In this document: positions 7,797 to 17,051 of the stretch, piece after piece | How the letters are laid out: each line of letters starts with the position of its first letter | How positions within the stretch are numbered: position 1 is the first letter of the stretch | Origin: JABMRP01 sp964444795 | GTDB taxonomy: Bacteria > Planctomycetota > Planctomycetia > Pirellulales > Thermoguttaceae | Length of the DNA: 35,085 nt | NCBI GenBank assembly: GCA_964444795.1 | Contig: CAYUIQ010000071.1 | Span: 1-35,085, forward strand | Reading direction: 5' to 3' | The notes under the pieces: model-generated | Told to the model about the DNA's origin: nothing | Seen by the model: only the letters and a program-made list of their open reading frames with translations | Databases searched by the model: none | Position numbers and translations under genes: made by a program

Positions 7797-10700
7797 CTAA
7801 TTCAGTTTCTTTCCCAAAAGCTCCAGCAACCCCGGTTCATCCCTGCGTTCGACACGCTTCAAAGCAGAGAGGATTTTCTGGTAATCGGGATCGCTGGTGC
7901 TGGTGAAGACGGGTTCCTCATCTTCACCTTTACATAGGCCCCATCCACCGGCGTTCTTGGCCAGGGGCGCCTGAAGCGCGCCGCTCTGCTCGGGATGCGA
8001 CAGGTTCAAGTGCCGCACTCGCATCCCGCTCGGGGCAACTCCCCACTGACCGGGACGGAAGGCACCGACGTGAACCGTGGTATGATGCACGTTCAGGCCC
8101 GACTTCGTGTCGGGGCTGTCGTTGCGATGACAACCGGCACATCGCTTGCCGTGAACGGAGCCGAGATCTTGCCGTGCCGCCTCGGCGAGCAGCGTGGGGG
8201 ATCGCTGACGGCAGTGGCCATAGAAGGGAACATTGGAATCGATCCAGAGGAAGACCGCCAATTGCTCCTCGAAGGGAATCTCTTTCTTGCAGTGCTCGGG
8301 GTCCTGCAGATACTTCGTCATCTTGCTCAGCAGACTGCCCCTGCTTAGCGGCGCCTGTTCGTCGCAGTCGTTGGTGGGCTGGGCATGGGTGCTGCCGGTA
8401 CCCGGTTGGTAGTGTACAAGCATCCGATCGGTCAGTTCCATGTAGGACAGGTTGTACACGGTGGTCCGGTCGCCGGTCAGGTTGAGATGGGCATCGGGTT
8501 TTGGCCCGCTGTGGCATTCGATGCAGTATTTGTCCAGAATGGGTTGAACGGTCACCTCGTATTCAATGATCCCGTTGGTTCCCCACTCGGGCATCCGCGG
8601 GCGCACGGGCCCTTTGTGTGCCGCGATCGGCGAGCGGCCGTCGTCCGGGGGCGCGTCGATGCCCTTGCGTTGTTCGTGGCAGCCGATGCAACTGCGGAAT
8701 TCTCCCGGCATGGCATGAAAATCAGACCCCTGGGTCATCAGCATCTTGCCCTCTTTGTCGAGCACGTGAAAGTAGAGGCTGCGCAATGCGGGCACCTCGA
8801 AGAAAGCTGAACCGTCCTCCTCGATCGGGACCAGCCCGACGACCCGGTTGGCGTACCAGATCGTACCCACGCCCATCGAACCGCCTCGGCCGCCGGACTG
8901 GATCACTTGTTCCATGACGGCCAGATACTTGGCGCGGCCGCGGGCGACTTCCGGTTCGATGCCCTGGTACACGTCGTGCATCAGGATCCTAGCTTTCTGG
9001 CTCCAGTCCGGGTCATTGAGCATCTGCTCGAACAGATCGACGTTCGGTTCCCAGTTGGCGATCTGGCTGCGATCCGGGATGACCGGCGGACAGGGCTGGG
9101 CGGCGAACACCTGTGCCGAATGCACGCCCTTGCTGTCGGCGGTTTCGAGAATGCACTTCTTGTTGCCCGATCGATCCAGCAGATAGAGCCCCACCTTGCG
9201 GTCGGCACGTCCACCGTAAGAGACGAGAAAGAGTTGTTCATTCAGGGGCTGTGGATCCTGGTAGGCGTAGACCGGCGGCCGGTCGCCGACCGATGCCGTG
9301 TCGCGAGTCACGCGACGAAATCCGACGCCGTCGGCCGCTTCCTTGCCGTTGCCGTTGAAGACCATTCCGACCAGTCCGGTCAGATGAGCGTGATGAGGGC
9401 CAAAGACGGTGATCGCTTCCGGCCGGCCGGGAATCTGCCGGGGCCGGCCCATCGAACGAGGATCGATGACCGTATTGCCGAAGAAGAGATCGATCCCCGT
9501 ACCGTCCGGGTTCTGTGTCCAGATCGCGTGCCGGTTGAAGACGTTCTTATTCACCCCGTAGTCCCAACGGGTGAAGATGATCTTTCCTTCGTTGGTGACG
9601 CTGGGCGAAGTGTCGATAGTCAGGTTCGCCGATACGACTTTCCGGTTCCCGCCGTCCGGATCGCAGATGAAGAGAAGTTGCCGCCGCCCGCCGCCTTTAC
9701 AGGGCGAAATTCCCATTTCGTAATCGAAGAAGACCAGACGGCCGTCGGGCATTTCGCACGGCGACTGGCCGCTTTGGAGGGTTCGCAAGTTCAGTCCGTC
9801 AACGTCCACGGCACTGACCATGCCGCCGCCGCCGATATAGATCGTGCTGCCGTCCCAGGAGAGGTCGATCTCGTGGACTCGCCCGGGATTCTCGACAATG
9901 GTGCGGACTTGTTTCGCTTTGGGGCTGTACACCCGAATCGACGCGTCGTCGGTCCCGGCGCCCACAAACATCATCGAATCGTAACCGTAGGTCGGCCGCT
10001 GGAGGAACATCAATTCCGGCAGTTCGCCAATCGTCCGGTCCCACATCTCGTCAATCTTGTCGGCAGCCATCAGCACTTCGCCGGTCATTGCTTGGCCCGT
10101 GGTCGCGATCTTCGTTAGCAGCGGTCGGATCTCTGATTCCAGTTCGGCCAGCCGTACGGTGTGACGATCTCCCGCGGCGGACGTGGGATACTTTTCCAAC
10201 GCCTTTTCGATCGCCGGCACAACCCGGCCCTGGGAATCCACGGCCGCGTGTTCCACGCCGGCCATGGGTTCAGGATGGCATCGAAAGGCCACCAGGCGCT
10301 GGAGCGAATCCTGGTAGTAAACCAGTTCCGCACACTGCGTGACGAGTTCCCGCACCGATGCATCTTCTCTCAGCGAGTTCGGCAGTGGGGCGATCCGGCT
10401 GGCGCCGGCGATGAACTTCGAGCGAATCCACTCGTCAAACGCGGCACCCTTGCGGTTGTACATCTCGGCCGTTTCCTTGGCATCCCTGCCGCAGAACGCT
10501 TGGGTGACCGATATCTCGCGACGCTCCATCGGCGAATCGAAAGCGGCGTAGAGGACGGCCCATATCGACTGAAACTGCTGCGCGCCTTCGGGCTTCGTCA
10601 GCAGGCCGTCTCTCGTGGCGACCAGCGACTCCATCCAGTCGTCCTTCTTCACCAGCCACGCCGGCAACGTCGAGGCTTCCCGGTAGTACGGCAGATCGGT

Positions 10701-11510
10701 CGGCTTGTTGATTTCCAACGGTCGCCATAATCCCTCGAACCCACGCTCGTGACGCAGATTGGGGTTCCTTCCATGAAGAGAGAACGCAAACCCGTAGGCA
10801 TGGCGATTGTTGGTAAACTTCGCCAGGAAGTAGTTCGTTCCTTTGTTGAGCTGGACTTTGGTTTTCCCGGGCATGTCGCCGCGAGTATCCTTGCCGCCCC
10901 ACTTCAAGATCTCCTGGCCGTTGACCCACCACGTGTATCGTCCCGTGCGGCGCCAGGGTTCCATGCCGTAGTCGCCCATGCGGCGGTCGCTCTCCGGCGC
11001 GCGGAGGATGCAGTCGATCTCCACCTCGACCGGCTCGTCGGTAGTGATTTCCCGGTACACGTATTGCGTTTCACCCGCCGAAGGCGCGGGCCCGCGAGGG
11101 AACTCCTGGTAGTATCCGTCGATCCACTCCGACTGTGCGATCCAAGCGCGCACAGCTTCCGGTGTCGCCGGGAAATTGGGTGCGGGGTATTTCTTGTCGA
11201 GGCGGCAGAGTCCGCCGGCGGCCAGTGTTTCTTTTTCCACGTCGTACACGGTTTTGTAGCCGGAATCGACGTTCTCCATCCAGTTGAGCAACGGCCCCTG
11301 GTCGCGGAACGGGCCGATTCGATACCATGTCCCCAATTCCACGCCGGCGTCGTCCAACCGCGTCTTTGCGGCCTCGGCGTCGATTTGCTCGGCCAGAACT
11401 CTTCTCGCGATGGCCCGTCGCGTTTCGGCGAGCGAATCCTCGGCGTGGACTGGCAGTGCCCATGTTGATACAGCGAACATTGCCGTTAAGACCAGGGCCG
11501 TCTTCTTCAT
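7797..11510 (-). CDS. HzsA-like secreted beta-propeller protein with three CxxCH haem motifs
   Basis: The 1237-residue protein has a signal peptide (MKKTALVLTAMF... to VHA). A helical and beta N-terminal half carries a sugar-binding/PA14-like segment (about 60-250). A propeller-like region (about 500-800) has TolB-type repeats such as LSWDGSTIYIGG and GRLVFFDYEMG. The C-terminal part holds CIGCH (941-945), CIECH (996-1000) and CAGCH (1124-1128), so three c-type haems are likely in the periplasm. The layout matches planctomycete proteins annotated as related to the alpha subunit of hydrazine synthase. No beta or gamma subunit is nearby, so hydrazine synthesis is not implied. ATG 11510 has GGAG 7 bp upstream. 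It heads the alpha-galactosidase-GH95-GH95 run and has its own promoter-like sequence. The CcmA/ResB-type assembly genes needed for its haems lie at 20532-24193. The substrate is unknown. Confidence 0.75.
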   Translation of the reverse strand: MKKTALVLTAMFAVSTWALPVHAEDSLAETRRAIARRVLAEQIDAEAAKTRLDDAGVELGTWYRIGPFRDQGPLLNWMENVDSGYKTVYDVEKETLAAGGLCRLDKKYPAPNFPATPEAVRAWIAQSEWIDGYYQEFPRGPAPSAGETQYVYREITTDEPVEVEIDCILRAPESDRRMGDYGMEPWRRTGRYTWWVNGQEILKWGGKDTRGDMPGKTKVQLNKGTNYFLAKFTNNRHAYGFAFSLHGRNPNLRHERGFEGLWRPLEINKPTDLPYYREASTLPAWLVKKDDWMESLVATRDGLLTKPEGAQQFQSIWAVLYAAFDSPMERREISVTQAFCGRDAKETAEMYNRKGAAFDEWIRSKFIAGASRIAPLPNSLREDASVRELVTQCAELVYYQDSLQRLVAFRCHPEPMAGVEHAAVDSQGRVVPAIEKALEKYPTSAAGDRHTVRLAELESEIRPLLTKIATTGQAMTGEVLMAADKIDEMWDRTIGELPELMFLQRPTYGYDSMMFVGAGTDDASIRVYSPKAKQVRTIVENPGRVHEIDLSWDGSTIYIGGGGMVSAVDVDGLNLRTLQSGQSPCEMPDGRLVFFDYEMGISPCKGGGRRQLLFICDPDGGNRKVVSANLTIDTSPSVTNEGKIIFTRWDYGVNKNVFNRHAIWTQNPDGTGIDLFFGNTVIDPRSMGRPRQIPGRPEAITVFGPHHAHLTGLVGMVFNGNGKEAADGVGFRRVTRDTASVGDRPPVYAYQDPQPLNEQLFLVSYGGRADRKVGLYLLDRSGNKKCILETADSKGVHSAQVFAAQPCPPVIPDRSQIANWEPNVDLFEQMLNDPDWSQKARILMHDVYQGIEPEVARGRAKYLAVMEQVIQSGGRGGSMGVGTIWYANRVVGLVPIEEDGSAFFEVPALRSLYFHVLDKEGKMLMTQGSDFHAMPGEFRSCIGCHEQRKGIDAPPDDGRSPIAAHKGPVRPRMPEWGTNGIIEYEVTVQPILDKYCIECHSGPKPDAHLNLTGDRTTVYNLSYMELTDRMLVHYQPGTGSTHAQPTNDCDEQAPLSRGSLLSKMTKYLQDPEHCKKEIPFEEQLAVFLWIDSNVPFYGHCRQRSPTLLAEAARQDLGSVHGKRCAGCHRNDSPDTKSGLNVHHTTVHVGAFRPGQWGVAPSGMRVRHLNLSHPEQSGALQAPLAKNAGGWGLCKGEDEEPVFTSTSDPDYQKILSALKRVERRDEPGLLELLGKKLN

Positions 11511-11565
11511 CGCATTTCTCCCATGGATTCCGCAGCTCAACCTTATCCGCGCAAATACAAGCGCG

Positions 11566-11595
11566 ATTATAGGTGACAGGACATTTCCGTGGCAA
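11566..11595 (-). promoter_or_regulatory. Sigma70-like promoter of the HzsA-like/glycosidase run
   Basis: TTGCCA (11595-11590), an 18-bp spacer and a perfect TATAAT (11571-11566) precede the HzsA-like ATG at 11510. Transcription would start near 11559, giving a leader of about 50 bases. Confidence 0.6.
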
Positions 11596-11650
11596 CCCAG
11601 ATCGGTGTTTTGGCGGGAATCGCTGCCCGCGGAACGGTCTCGCCGTTTCG

Positions 11651-12772
11651 TCAGACGTTGAGGTTTGTGATTTTCCGCGAGTTTCCAGGCGTCACGGGCT
11701 GCCCCGAGTCGGCGCTGGCTACGGTGGCAAAGCAGAGTTCGAGGCTCGCGAGATTGTCTCGCGCGGCATTCTCCGCTTCACGGTCCTCTTCGATGGCGCA
11801 AAGTAATTCGCCCATGGCCCCGGCAAAACCGTCCGGGAACCACTGGCCCTCCAGCCGGACGCCGGCGCGGCCGGCCTCGGTGGTCAACGTGATCCGGTCG
11901 TTGGCGCAAACGGGACCTGAACTGCGGAAGGTGGCTTTCGTTCCGGTGACAACGGTCGATTCGGCAGGATCCAACTTCGTATTGGCTTGAAACACCAGCG
12001 AAGCCAGTCCGCCGTCATACTGGATCACGGCATGGGCGCCCAGCGGTGGGTCGAGTTGTTGGCCGGATACCCGAACCGCCCGCGCAAAGACCTGTTTCGC
12101 CTGGGATTCTCCGAATACACAGGTCACGATATCCAGCCAATGAATGGCGAAATCGTAGAGAACGATATGGCGAATCCTTTCGAACGGCGTCCCCTTGATC
12201 CACGTGTGGTCCCAGGCGATGTGGATATCCACGGAGACAATATCTCCCAGGAGACCCTGCTTCACTGCTTGGCGGAGGTAGCTGAAGTAAGGCGCCCAGC
12301 GTCCGTTCTGGTTGACGGCCAGGCGGAGCCCCTTTTCGTCGGCCAGATCAACCAGTTCTTGGCCAATTGCCAGATCGGTAACAAACGGTTTCTGGCTGAG
12401 CACGTGTTTGCCGGCCTCCAGCGAGTCGCGGATGAGTTCCACGCGCTGATCCGGATGCGTGGCCAAATCGACGACGTCGATGTCGCTGCGGTCAAGTACT
12501 TTGCGATGGTCCGAATAGACTTCCGCCTCGGGATAGAACTTGTCGCAACATTCTCCGGCGACTTCGTGTCTGCGGTCGCAGCAGGCCACGACCGCGTAGC
12601 CCATCTTCTGGTACGCTTCCAGGTGGGTCGCGGCGATGCCTCCACAGCCGATCAGCCCGATCCTCGGCCGGTACGATTTGGGCACGGGCGGCTGATAGGG
12701 CAGCTTCGGCGCGGGAATATCCCCGGCGATCCTGGCCTTCAGCGCCCTGGCATCGTCTTTGTCGTCGCCCAT
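11651..12772 (-). CDS. Gfo/Idh/MocA family oxidoreductase
   Basis: This 373-residue NAD(P)-dependent sugar or cyclitol dehydrogenase family member has a Rossmann fold beginning RIGLIGCGGIAATH (residues 38-50), after an unusual hydrophilic extension of about 35 residues. The usual EKP motif that places the catalytic lysine reads QKP (127-129), keeping the lysine. No signal peptide is seen, so it is probably cytoplasmic. ATG 12772 has AAAGG 7 bp upstream and lies 4 bp after the stop of the preceding family member, so the two are co-translated. The frame continues upstream to 13189 without a family sequence and overlaps the neighbour, which I rejected. Substrate cannot be read from sequence; context suggests a sugar released by the glycosidases downstream. 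Confidence 0.85.
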   Translation of the reverse strand: MGDDKDDARALKARIAGDIPAPKLPYQPPVPKSYRPRIGLIGCGGIAATHLEAYQKMGYAVVACCDRRHEVAGECCDKFYPEAEVYSDHRKVLDRSDIDVVDLATHPDQRVELIRDSLEAGKHVLSQKPFVTDLAIGQELVDLADEKGLRLAVNQNGRWAPYFSYLRQAVKQGLLGDIVSVDIHIAWDHTWIKGTPFERIRHIVLYDFAIHWLDIVTCVFGESQAKQVFARAVRVSGQQLDPPLGAHAVIQYDGGLASLVFQANTKLDPAESTVVTGTKATFRSSGPVCANDRITLTTEAGRAGVRLEGQWFPDGFAGAMGELLCAIEEDREAENAARDNLASLELCFATVASADSGQPVTPGNSRKITNLNV

Positions 12773-12776
12773 GGTT

Positions 12777-13853
12777 CTACCTTTCAATGAGGGGAACGGT
12801 CCGCCGCTCCTGGGCACTCCGAATGGCCGTATCCACGATCTGCTGGCCGATTCGAGCGATTTCCGGCGACAGCGGTCCGTCGACGGGCTGATCTTCTTGG
12901 AGGCATTGTAGCGTGTACTCGATACCGTTGCGCTGGCCTTCGGGGAGCTCGTCCACCGGTTGATCGTACCCTTGCCGTTGCTGGGTTGTTTGAATGTGAA
13001 TGGTCGGCTCGTAGTCGTAACTGCTGATCGTGCCCCGCGTGCCGCGAACAACAAACCCGCATTTGGGTTGCGGTTGATGCGTCCAGGGGTCGGTAAAGGT
13101 ACCCCACCGGGTTTCGAACTTGGAGAGCCCATGGTCGTACCGGGCAACGGTGATACTGTGCTCGTCCACATCCAGCCCCTGCGGCACATCCGTGACGGCG
13201 GTGACTTCGATCGGTCTTTTCCCGCCGTTGAACCAGGTCCCCAGCGTAACGCCGTAGCCGAGGTAGTCTCTCAAGGAGCCGCCACCCGCTTCTTTCTTAT
13301 ACCACCAGCTTTTCCCTTTTTCTTCGGGACTCGGCTCGATTTCAACCTTGCCCGCTCCATGGTAAACCGGACCGCGATTGCCGTCGTAGTAATGGATTTC
13401 GACGACTTCGCCGATCAATCCCTCGCGGATCAAACGATGCGTCGTAACGTGACTCGCCACCCAGCGCAGCGGCCAGTTGACGATCAGTTGTTTTCCGGTC
13501 CCGCCGACGGCGGCGATCATCCGGTCGGCATCTTCCAGCGAGGCGGCAAACGGTTTTTCGACGAAGACGTGGACGTCAAAGGGCGCGACGCGTTCCACCC
13601 AGAGAGCATGTTCGGCGGTCGGCGGGCAGAGAATGACAAGATCCGGAGCCGTCCTCTCCAGGCATTCCCGATAGTCGGTGAATACACGTTCCTCACCGAT
13701 GTTGAGCGACTGTACCGCTTCGTCCATTTTGTCGCGATGCGGGTGGCAAACACCGACGATCTCCGCGTCGGGATGATCCGCAACACTGTGCAACAGATCG
13801 CCCATATGCATGTGAGAAAACTCGATGCCGGCGATTCTCCATCGCTTGTTCAC
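12777..13853 (-). CDS. Gfo/Idh/MocA family oxidoreductase with altered nucleotide loop
   Basis: This 358-residue member of the Gfo/Idh/MocA family has the canonical VEKPFA motif (98-103) and the AGGGSLRDYLGYG segment typical of the C-terminal domain. The usual GxGxxG loop is replaced by AGIEFSHMHMGD (8-19), a histidine-rich variant seen in some family subgroups; NAD(P) may be held differently. The start is GTG 13853, supported by a strong AAGGAGGG 6 bp upstream. It is the first gene of a two-gene run with the next oxidoreductase and has a promoter-like sequence 75-103 bp upstream. A division of labour, with one enzyme oxidising and one reducing a sugar, is possible but is inference. Confidence 0.85.
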   Translation of the reverse strand: MNKRWRIAGIEFSHMHMGDLLHSVADHPDAEIVGVCHPHRDKMDEAVQSLNIGEERVFTDYRECLERTAPDLVILCPPTAEHALWVERVAPFDVHVFVEKPFAASLEDADRMIAAVGGTGKQLIVNWPLRWVASHVTTHRLIREGLIGEVVEIHYYDGNRGPVYHGAGKVEIEPSPEEKGKSWWYKKEAGGGSLRDYLGYGVTLGTWFNGGKRPIEVTAVTDVPQGLDVDEHSITVARYDHGLSKFETRWGTFTDPWTHQPQPKCGFVVRGTRGTISSYDYEPTIHIQTTQQRQGYDQPVDELPEGQRNGIEYTLQCLQEDQPVDGPLSPEIARIGQQIVDTAIRSAQERRTVPLIER

Positions 13854-13886
13854 GGCACACCCTCCTTCCCAAATGTGATTGGATCG

Positions 13887-13896
13887 GGATTAATCC
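13887..13896. promoter_or_regulatory. Palindrome GGATTAATCC in the oxidoreductase leader
   Basis: This 10-bp perfect palindrome lies between the predicted transcription start (about 13921) and GTG 13853. It could be an operator half-core. Short palindromes occur by chance, so support is weak. Confidence 0.2.
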
Positions 13897-13927
13897 GACG
13901 GTGGCGAAGAGCATGTTGGCTCAGTTG

Positions 13928-13956
13928 GTGATAAGGACAGGCATTAGCCGGGTCAA
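13928..13956 (-). promoter_or_regulatory. Sigma70-like promoter of the oxidoreductase pair
   Basis: TTGACC (13956-13951), a 17-bp spacer and TATCAC (13933-13928) lie in the 122-bp gap between the transaldolase stop and GTG 13853. This suggests the oxidoreductase pair can be transcribed apart from the ABC-transaldolase operon. Confidence 0.45.
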
Positions 13957-13975
13957 TCGACGATGGGTGCCCCGA

Positions 13976-15070
13976 TCACCCAAGGCCAAGAGCCGGATCG
14001 GGAATCATGAAGTCGCGTATCAGGGTCGCCAGATCGAGTGAGGCTTGGATGAACTGGCGCAAAGTCCTTGCCGTGGGGCCGTAGGTGTCGAACTCGTCGA
14101 TGGTCATGCCGTCCTCGTCGTAGGCTCGGCGGAAGTCGACGAACTTCTTGCGAAGCTCTTCGACGAGTTCGGGATCGACCGGTTGATCGATCCGCGGGAT
14201 CACCTCGACGTCGCTGGCGTTGTAGCGTAATTGCCATGCGTACGGCGGCGAGATGACGACGTCGCCGCCGATGAACTCGCTCCAGTGCATGTGATTGCGG
14301 AACGCGGCCGAGAGAAGCCGCAGCCGGTAGCCACGCTCCTGAAAGATCTTGTAGGTCTTCTTGAACGTCGCCACGCCGGCCCATTCCAGATAGCCGGGAT
14401 CGGTGATGATATTCTGCCGGTCGGCGACCACCTTCAGCCAGTCATCCACACGGCCCACCATGATCGTACAGACCGGGCCCATGGTGCTGATGTCTTTGCC
14501 TTCCTTCTCGCGCCGCGTCAAGCCTCGCTCGACGGCCTCGGCCACGGCGAGACACTGCGACATGGCAAAACTGACCGTGGCGTTGATGCTCACGCCCCGG
14601 TAGGTCAGCTCCTCCATGGCCGCCACGCCCGCCTTGGTGGCCGGGACCTTGACGATCAGATTCGGAGCCAACTGATCGAAGTGTATCGCTTGGCGTACCA
14701 GCGCGTCGGTATCGCGATACAGTCGCGGATCGGTCTGAATCGAAAGGCGTCCGTTCTTTCCCCCGTGCCCGTCGAAGACCGGCTTGAGCAAAGCGGCGCC
14801 CTTGACGGAGATTTCCTCGACCAGCCGCCAGGCGATCTGATCCTCCGTGGCGGAGGGCATGGTCTCGATAAGCTGGCCAATACGATCCTTCCAAAGGTGC
14901 ATCTCCTTGTCCAACACATCCAGCACGATGCACGGGTTGCAGGTCGCGCCGACCGCTCCGTGCTCCAGGGAGTAGGTCAGTTCCCGGATGGATGCCGAGT
15001 CGTTCCACAGGCAGGTCGGCGTCGACCGGGTCATTTGATGCAGCGGGCTTTTGTATTTTTCCTGGTTCAC
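13976..15070 (-). CDS. Transaldolase family protein
   Basis: The 364-residue protein belongs to the transaldolase family, which transfers a dihydroxyacetone unit between sugar phosphates (or cleaves fructose 6-phosphate) through a Schiff-base lysine. Visible features are the strand WNDSASIRELTYSLEHG (22-38), TCNPCIV (43-49, the TNPS-like region) and K141 in LIVKVPATKAG as the Schiff-base lysine. It is longer than typical TalB (about 317 residues), with an extra segment near the C-terminus. It starts at GTG 15070 and overlaps the upstream permease stop as GTGA, so translation is coupled to sugar import. This position suggests the imported sugar enters the pentose phosphate pathway, although its exact reaction may differ from the classical enzyme. 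Confidence 0.82.
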   Translation of the reverse strand: MNQEKYKSPLHQMTRSTPTCLWNDSASIRELTYSLEHGAVGATCNPCIVLDVLDKEMHLWKDRIGQLIETMPSATEDQIAWRLVEEISVKGAALLKPVFDGHGGKNGRLSIQTDPRLYRDTDALVRQAIHFDQLAPNLIVKVPATKAGVAAMEELTYRGVSINATVSFAMSQCLAVAEAVERGLTRREKEGKDISTMGPVCTIMVGRVDDWLKVVADRQNIITDPGYLEWAGVATFKKTYKIFQERGYRLRLLSAAFRNHMHWSEFIGGDVVISPPYAWQLRYNASDVEVIPRIDQPVDPELVEELRKKFVDFRRAYDEDGMTIDEFDTYGPTARTLRQFIQASLDLATLIRDFMIPDPALGLG

Positions 15071-16050
15071 GCCATGCCTCCGGGCGAATGTTCTTCTTGA
15101 TTTGCAGTGCGAGACTGCAACAGGATCACAGCCAGCAACAGGATTCCAGTGATCACGTTGGTGTCCAACGCGGTCAACGTGCCTTGCTTGTTGATAATGT
15201 TCGGAATAGCCCCCAGGATCAACACACCATACAAGACATGGCCCATTTTTCCGACGCCTCCGGTGAGGGCAGTTCCACTAATCACTACGGCGGCAATTGC
15301 CGTCAGTTCCCATCCTTCGGCAACCGTGGGGCGTACCGAGCCGATTCTCAACACGTGCAACACGCCGGCCGTTGCGGCACATCCGCCACAGATCATATAC
15401 ACCAGCATCTTGCTCCTGTTGACATTCAAGCCCATCATTCCGGCGGCCTCCTCGTTGCCGCCGACGGCATAGACGCCGCGCCCAAAAGGGGTGTGTTTTG
15501 CGACCACGACCGCGACACCCAGTGCCAGGATGAAGACAATCCCAATGCAAGGCACTCCCAGGATATTAGCCTTGGCGATTTGCGAGAACCACCCGGCAGT
15601 GCCTGATTCCACGGGCACTCCGTCAGACAGCACAAAGGCCAGTCCTCTTGCGCCGAGCATCATCGCTAGCGTGGCGATAAACGGGGGGATCTTCAGACGC
15701 GTGATCAGCAATGCGTTGAGGGCACCAATACAGACCCCGGCAAGTATCGGGATCAGCACGGTTATCAGCGCGGACTCACCGCTGAGTTTTGCCGCCAGAA
15801 CCGCCGCCACTGCCACGGTGGATCCCACGGAGAGATCTATTCCGCCGGAGAGTATGACAAAGGTCATTCCAATGGAGACCACTCCAATCAGGCTGATCTG
15901 CCTGAGGAGGTTGGCCAGGTTGAGCGGCGTGAGAAACGTCGGGAAGACCACGGTGGCGACGGCGCACAGAACCAGAAATGCCACCAGCGGGCCTTCCGAT
16001 TGAAGCAGGCTTGCCGTGTCGGTGTTGTTTGTCGTGGTTTCCGTTTTCAT
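15067..16050 (-). CDS. Sugar ABC transporter permease (RbsC/YjfF family), second permease
   Basis: This 327-residue inner-membrane protein of the BPD_transp_2 family has about eight to ten hydrophobic segments. It contains the family signatures GMTFVILSGGIDLSVGS and ISGTALTGGVGK. It would form the transmembrane channel with the preceding permease and the double-domain ATPase. ATG 16050 overlaps the upstream permease stop as ATGA, which decides the start over an in-frame ATG at 16092. Two different permease genes after one ATPase is the arrangement of the galactofuranose importer YtfQRT-YjfF, and this gene occupies the YjfF position. Confidence 0.88.
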   Translation of the reverse strand: MKTETTTNNTDTASLLQSEGPLVAFLVLCAVATVVFPTFLTPLNLANLLRQISLIGVVSIGMTFVILSGGIDLSVGSTVAVAAVLAAKLSGESALITVLIPILAGVCIGALNALLITRLKIPPFIATLAMMLGARGLAFVLSDGVPVESGTAGWFSQIAKANILGVPCIGIVFILALGVAVVVAKHTPFGRGVYAVGGNEEAAGMMGLNVNRSKMLVYMICGGCAATAGVLHVLRIGSVRPTVAEGWELTAIAAVVISGTALTGGVGKMGHVLYGVLILGAIPNIINKQGTLTALDTNVITGILLLAVILLQSRTANQEEHSPGGMA

Positions 16051-17051
16051 GTCAATGCCCGTTGTCGGTACTGTTTTTTGCTTTGCGCCCACATCGCGGC
16101 GACGACGATCAAGGCCTTAAACACCATGGAATAGTGGAACGGTATGCTGCTCATGTTGACGATAACCGTTACCAGGCCGACAACGACGGCTCCGACAACG
16201 GTGCCCGCGATTCTTGCCCGGCCCCCGGAAAAGGGAGTTCCTCCGATAGCCACTGCCGCGATAGCATCCAGTTCGATGAAAAGTCCCATTTGCGCGACGT
16301 TTACGGTGCCAACGCGGGCTGCTTCCATGATTCCGGCAATGGCACACAGAATGCCGCACACGACGTAGACGCCGATGGTCGTGGTGAGGGTGTTGATCCC
16401 CACCAGCCGCGCCGCCCGGCAATTGTCACCGATTGCCTCCACGTGTTTTGCAAACACGGTTTTCCTCGCGACGAAGAGCATGATGGCGATAGCCGCCAAC
16501 ATGATCACTATTTGCACGGGAACCTTACCCGCAATTTTGTACAAGCCAAAATTCCCGAAAGGGGTGTTCTCCAGATCGGCGGCGAGTCGTCCCTGAACTC
16601 TCATCGCCAGTCCTCTACCGGCAATCATGACCACGAGCGTTACAATGATCGGCTGAATTCTGAATTTCGATATCAGAATCCCATTGAAGAGGCCGCACAA
16701 AGCGGCCGCGCCTATTCCGCAGCCCACCGACGGAGCCAATCCGACGCCCGAGGTGTAGAGCCTCGCCAAGACGGCCGCGGAGATGACCATGATTGCCCCG
16801 ACCGAGATATCGATCCCACCCGAAGATATCACCAGGGTCATGCCCAAGGCCACGAGCATCACGGAAAACACCTGGACGAGCGTGTTTTCCAGCGTACCCA
16901 TGGATAAGAAGTTGGGGGTGATCAGCGCACTCAATGTGATCAGCAGGAGAAAGAAGAACGCGGCACCGTAATTCCTGACGAGATCCATCCGGGCGATGGA
17001 TTTCAACAATCCGGCGCTGGGGGCAGTCGACGAGTCGGGGTTACTGTCCAT
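16047..17051 (-). CDS. Sugar ABC transporter permease (RbsC/YtfT family), first permease
   Basis: This 334-residue integral membrane protein of the RbsC/AraH/YtfT family has GMTLVISSGGIDISVGA, and IAVGGTPFSGG-like family motifs near the C-terminus. It starts inside the end of the ATPase gene: ATG 17051 has GGCGGG 9 bp upstream, while ATG 17057 is only 3 bp from it. It overlaps the next permease by ATGA. The two permeases are only moderately similar, so they probably form a heterodimer, as in YtfT-YjfF. Confidence 0.87.
   Translation of the reverse strand: MDSNPDSSTAPSAGLLKSIARMDLVRNYGAAFFFLLLITLSALITPNFLSMGTLENTLVQVFSVMLVALGMTLVISSGGIDISVGAIMVISAAVLARLYTSGVGLAPSVGCGIGAAALCGLFNGILISKFRIQPIIVTLVVMIAGRGLAMRVQGRLAADLENTPFGNFGLYKIAGKVPVQIVIMLAAIAIMLFVARKTVFAKHVEAIGDNCRAARLVGINTLTTTIGVYVVCGILCAIAGIMEAARVGTVNVAQMGLFIELDAIAAVAIGGTPFSGGRARIAGTVVGAVVVGLVTVIVNMSSIPFHYSMVFKALIVVAAMWAQSKKQYRQRALT

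Noticed and set aside
7797..11510. True hydrazine synthase alpha subunit (anammox)
   Set aside because: No beta/gamma subunit or hydrazine dehydrogenase genes are near, and the neighbours are glycosidases. The similarity is at the level of the broad HzsA-related family.
12773..13189. Longer start for the second MocA-type oxidoreductase
   Set aside because: The extra residues overlap the preceding gene in another frame and resemble no Rossmann protein, while ATG 12772 has a good ribosome site.
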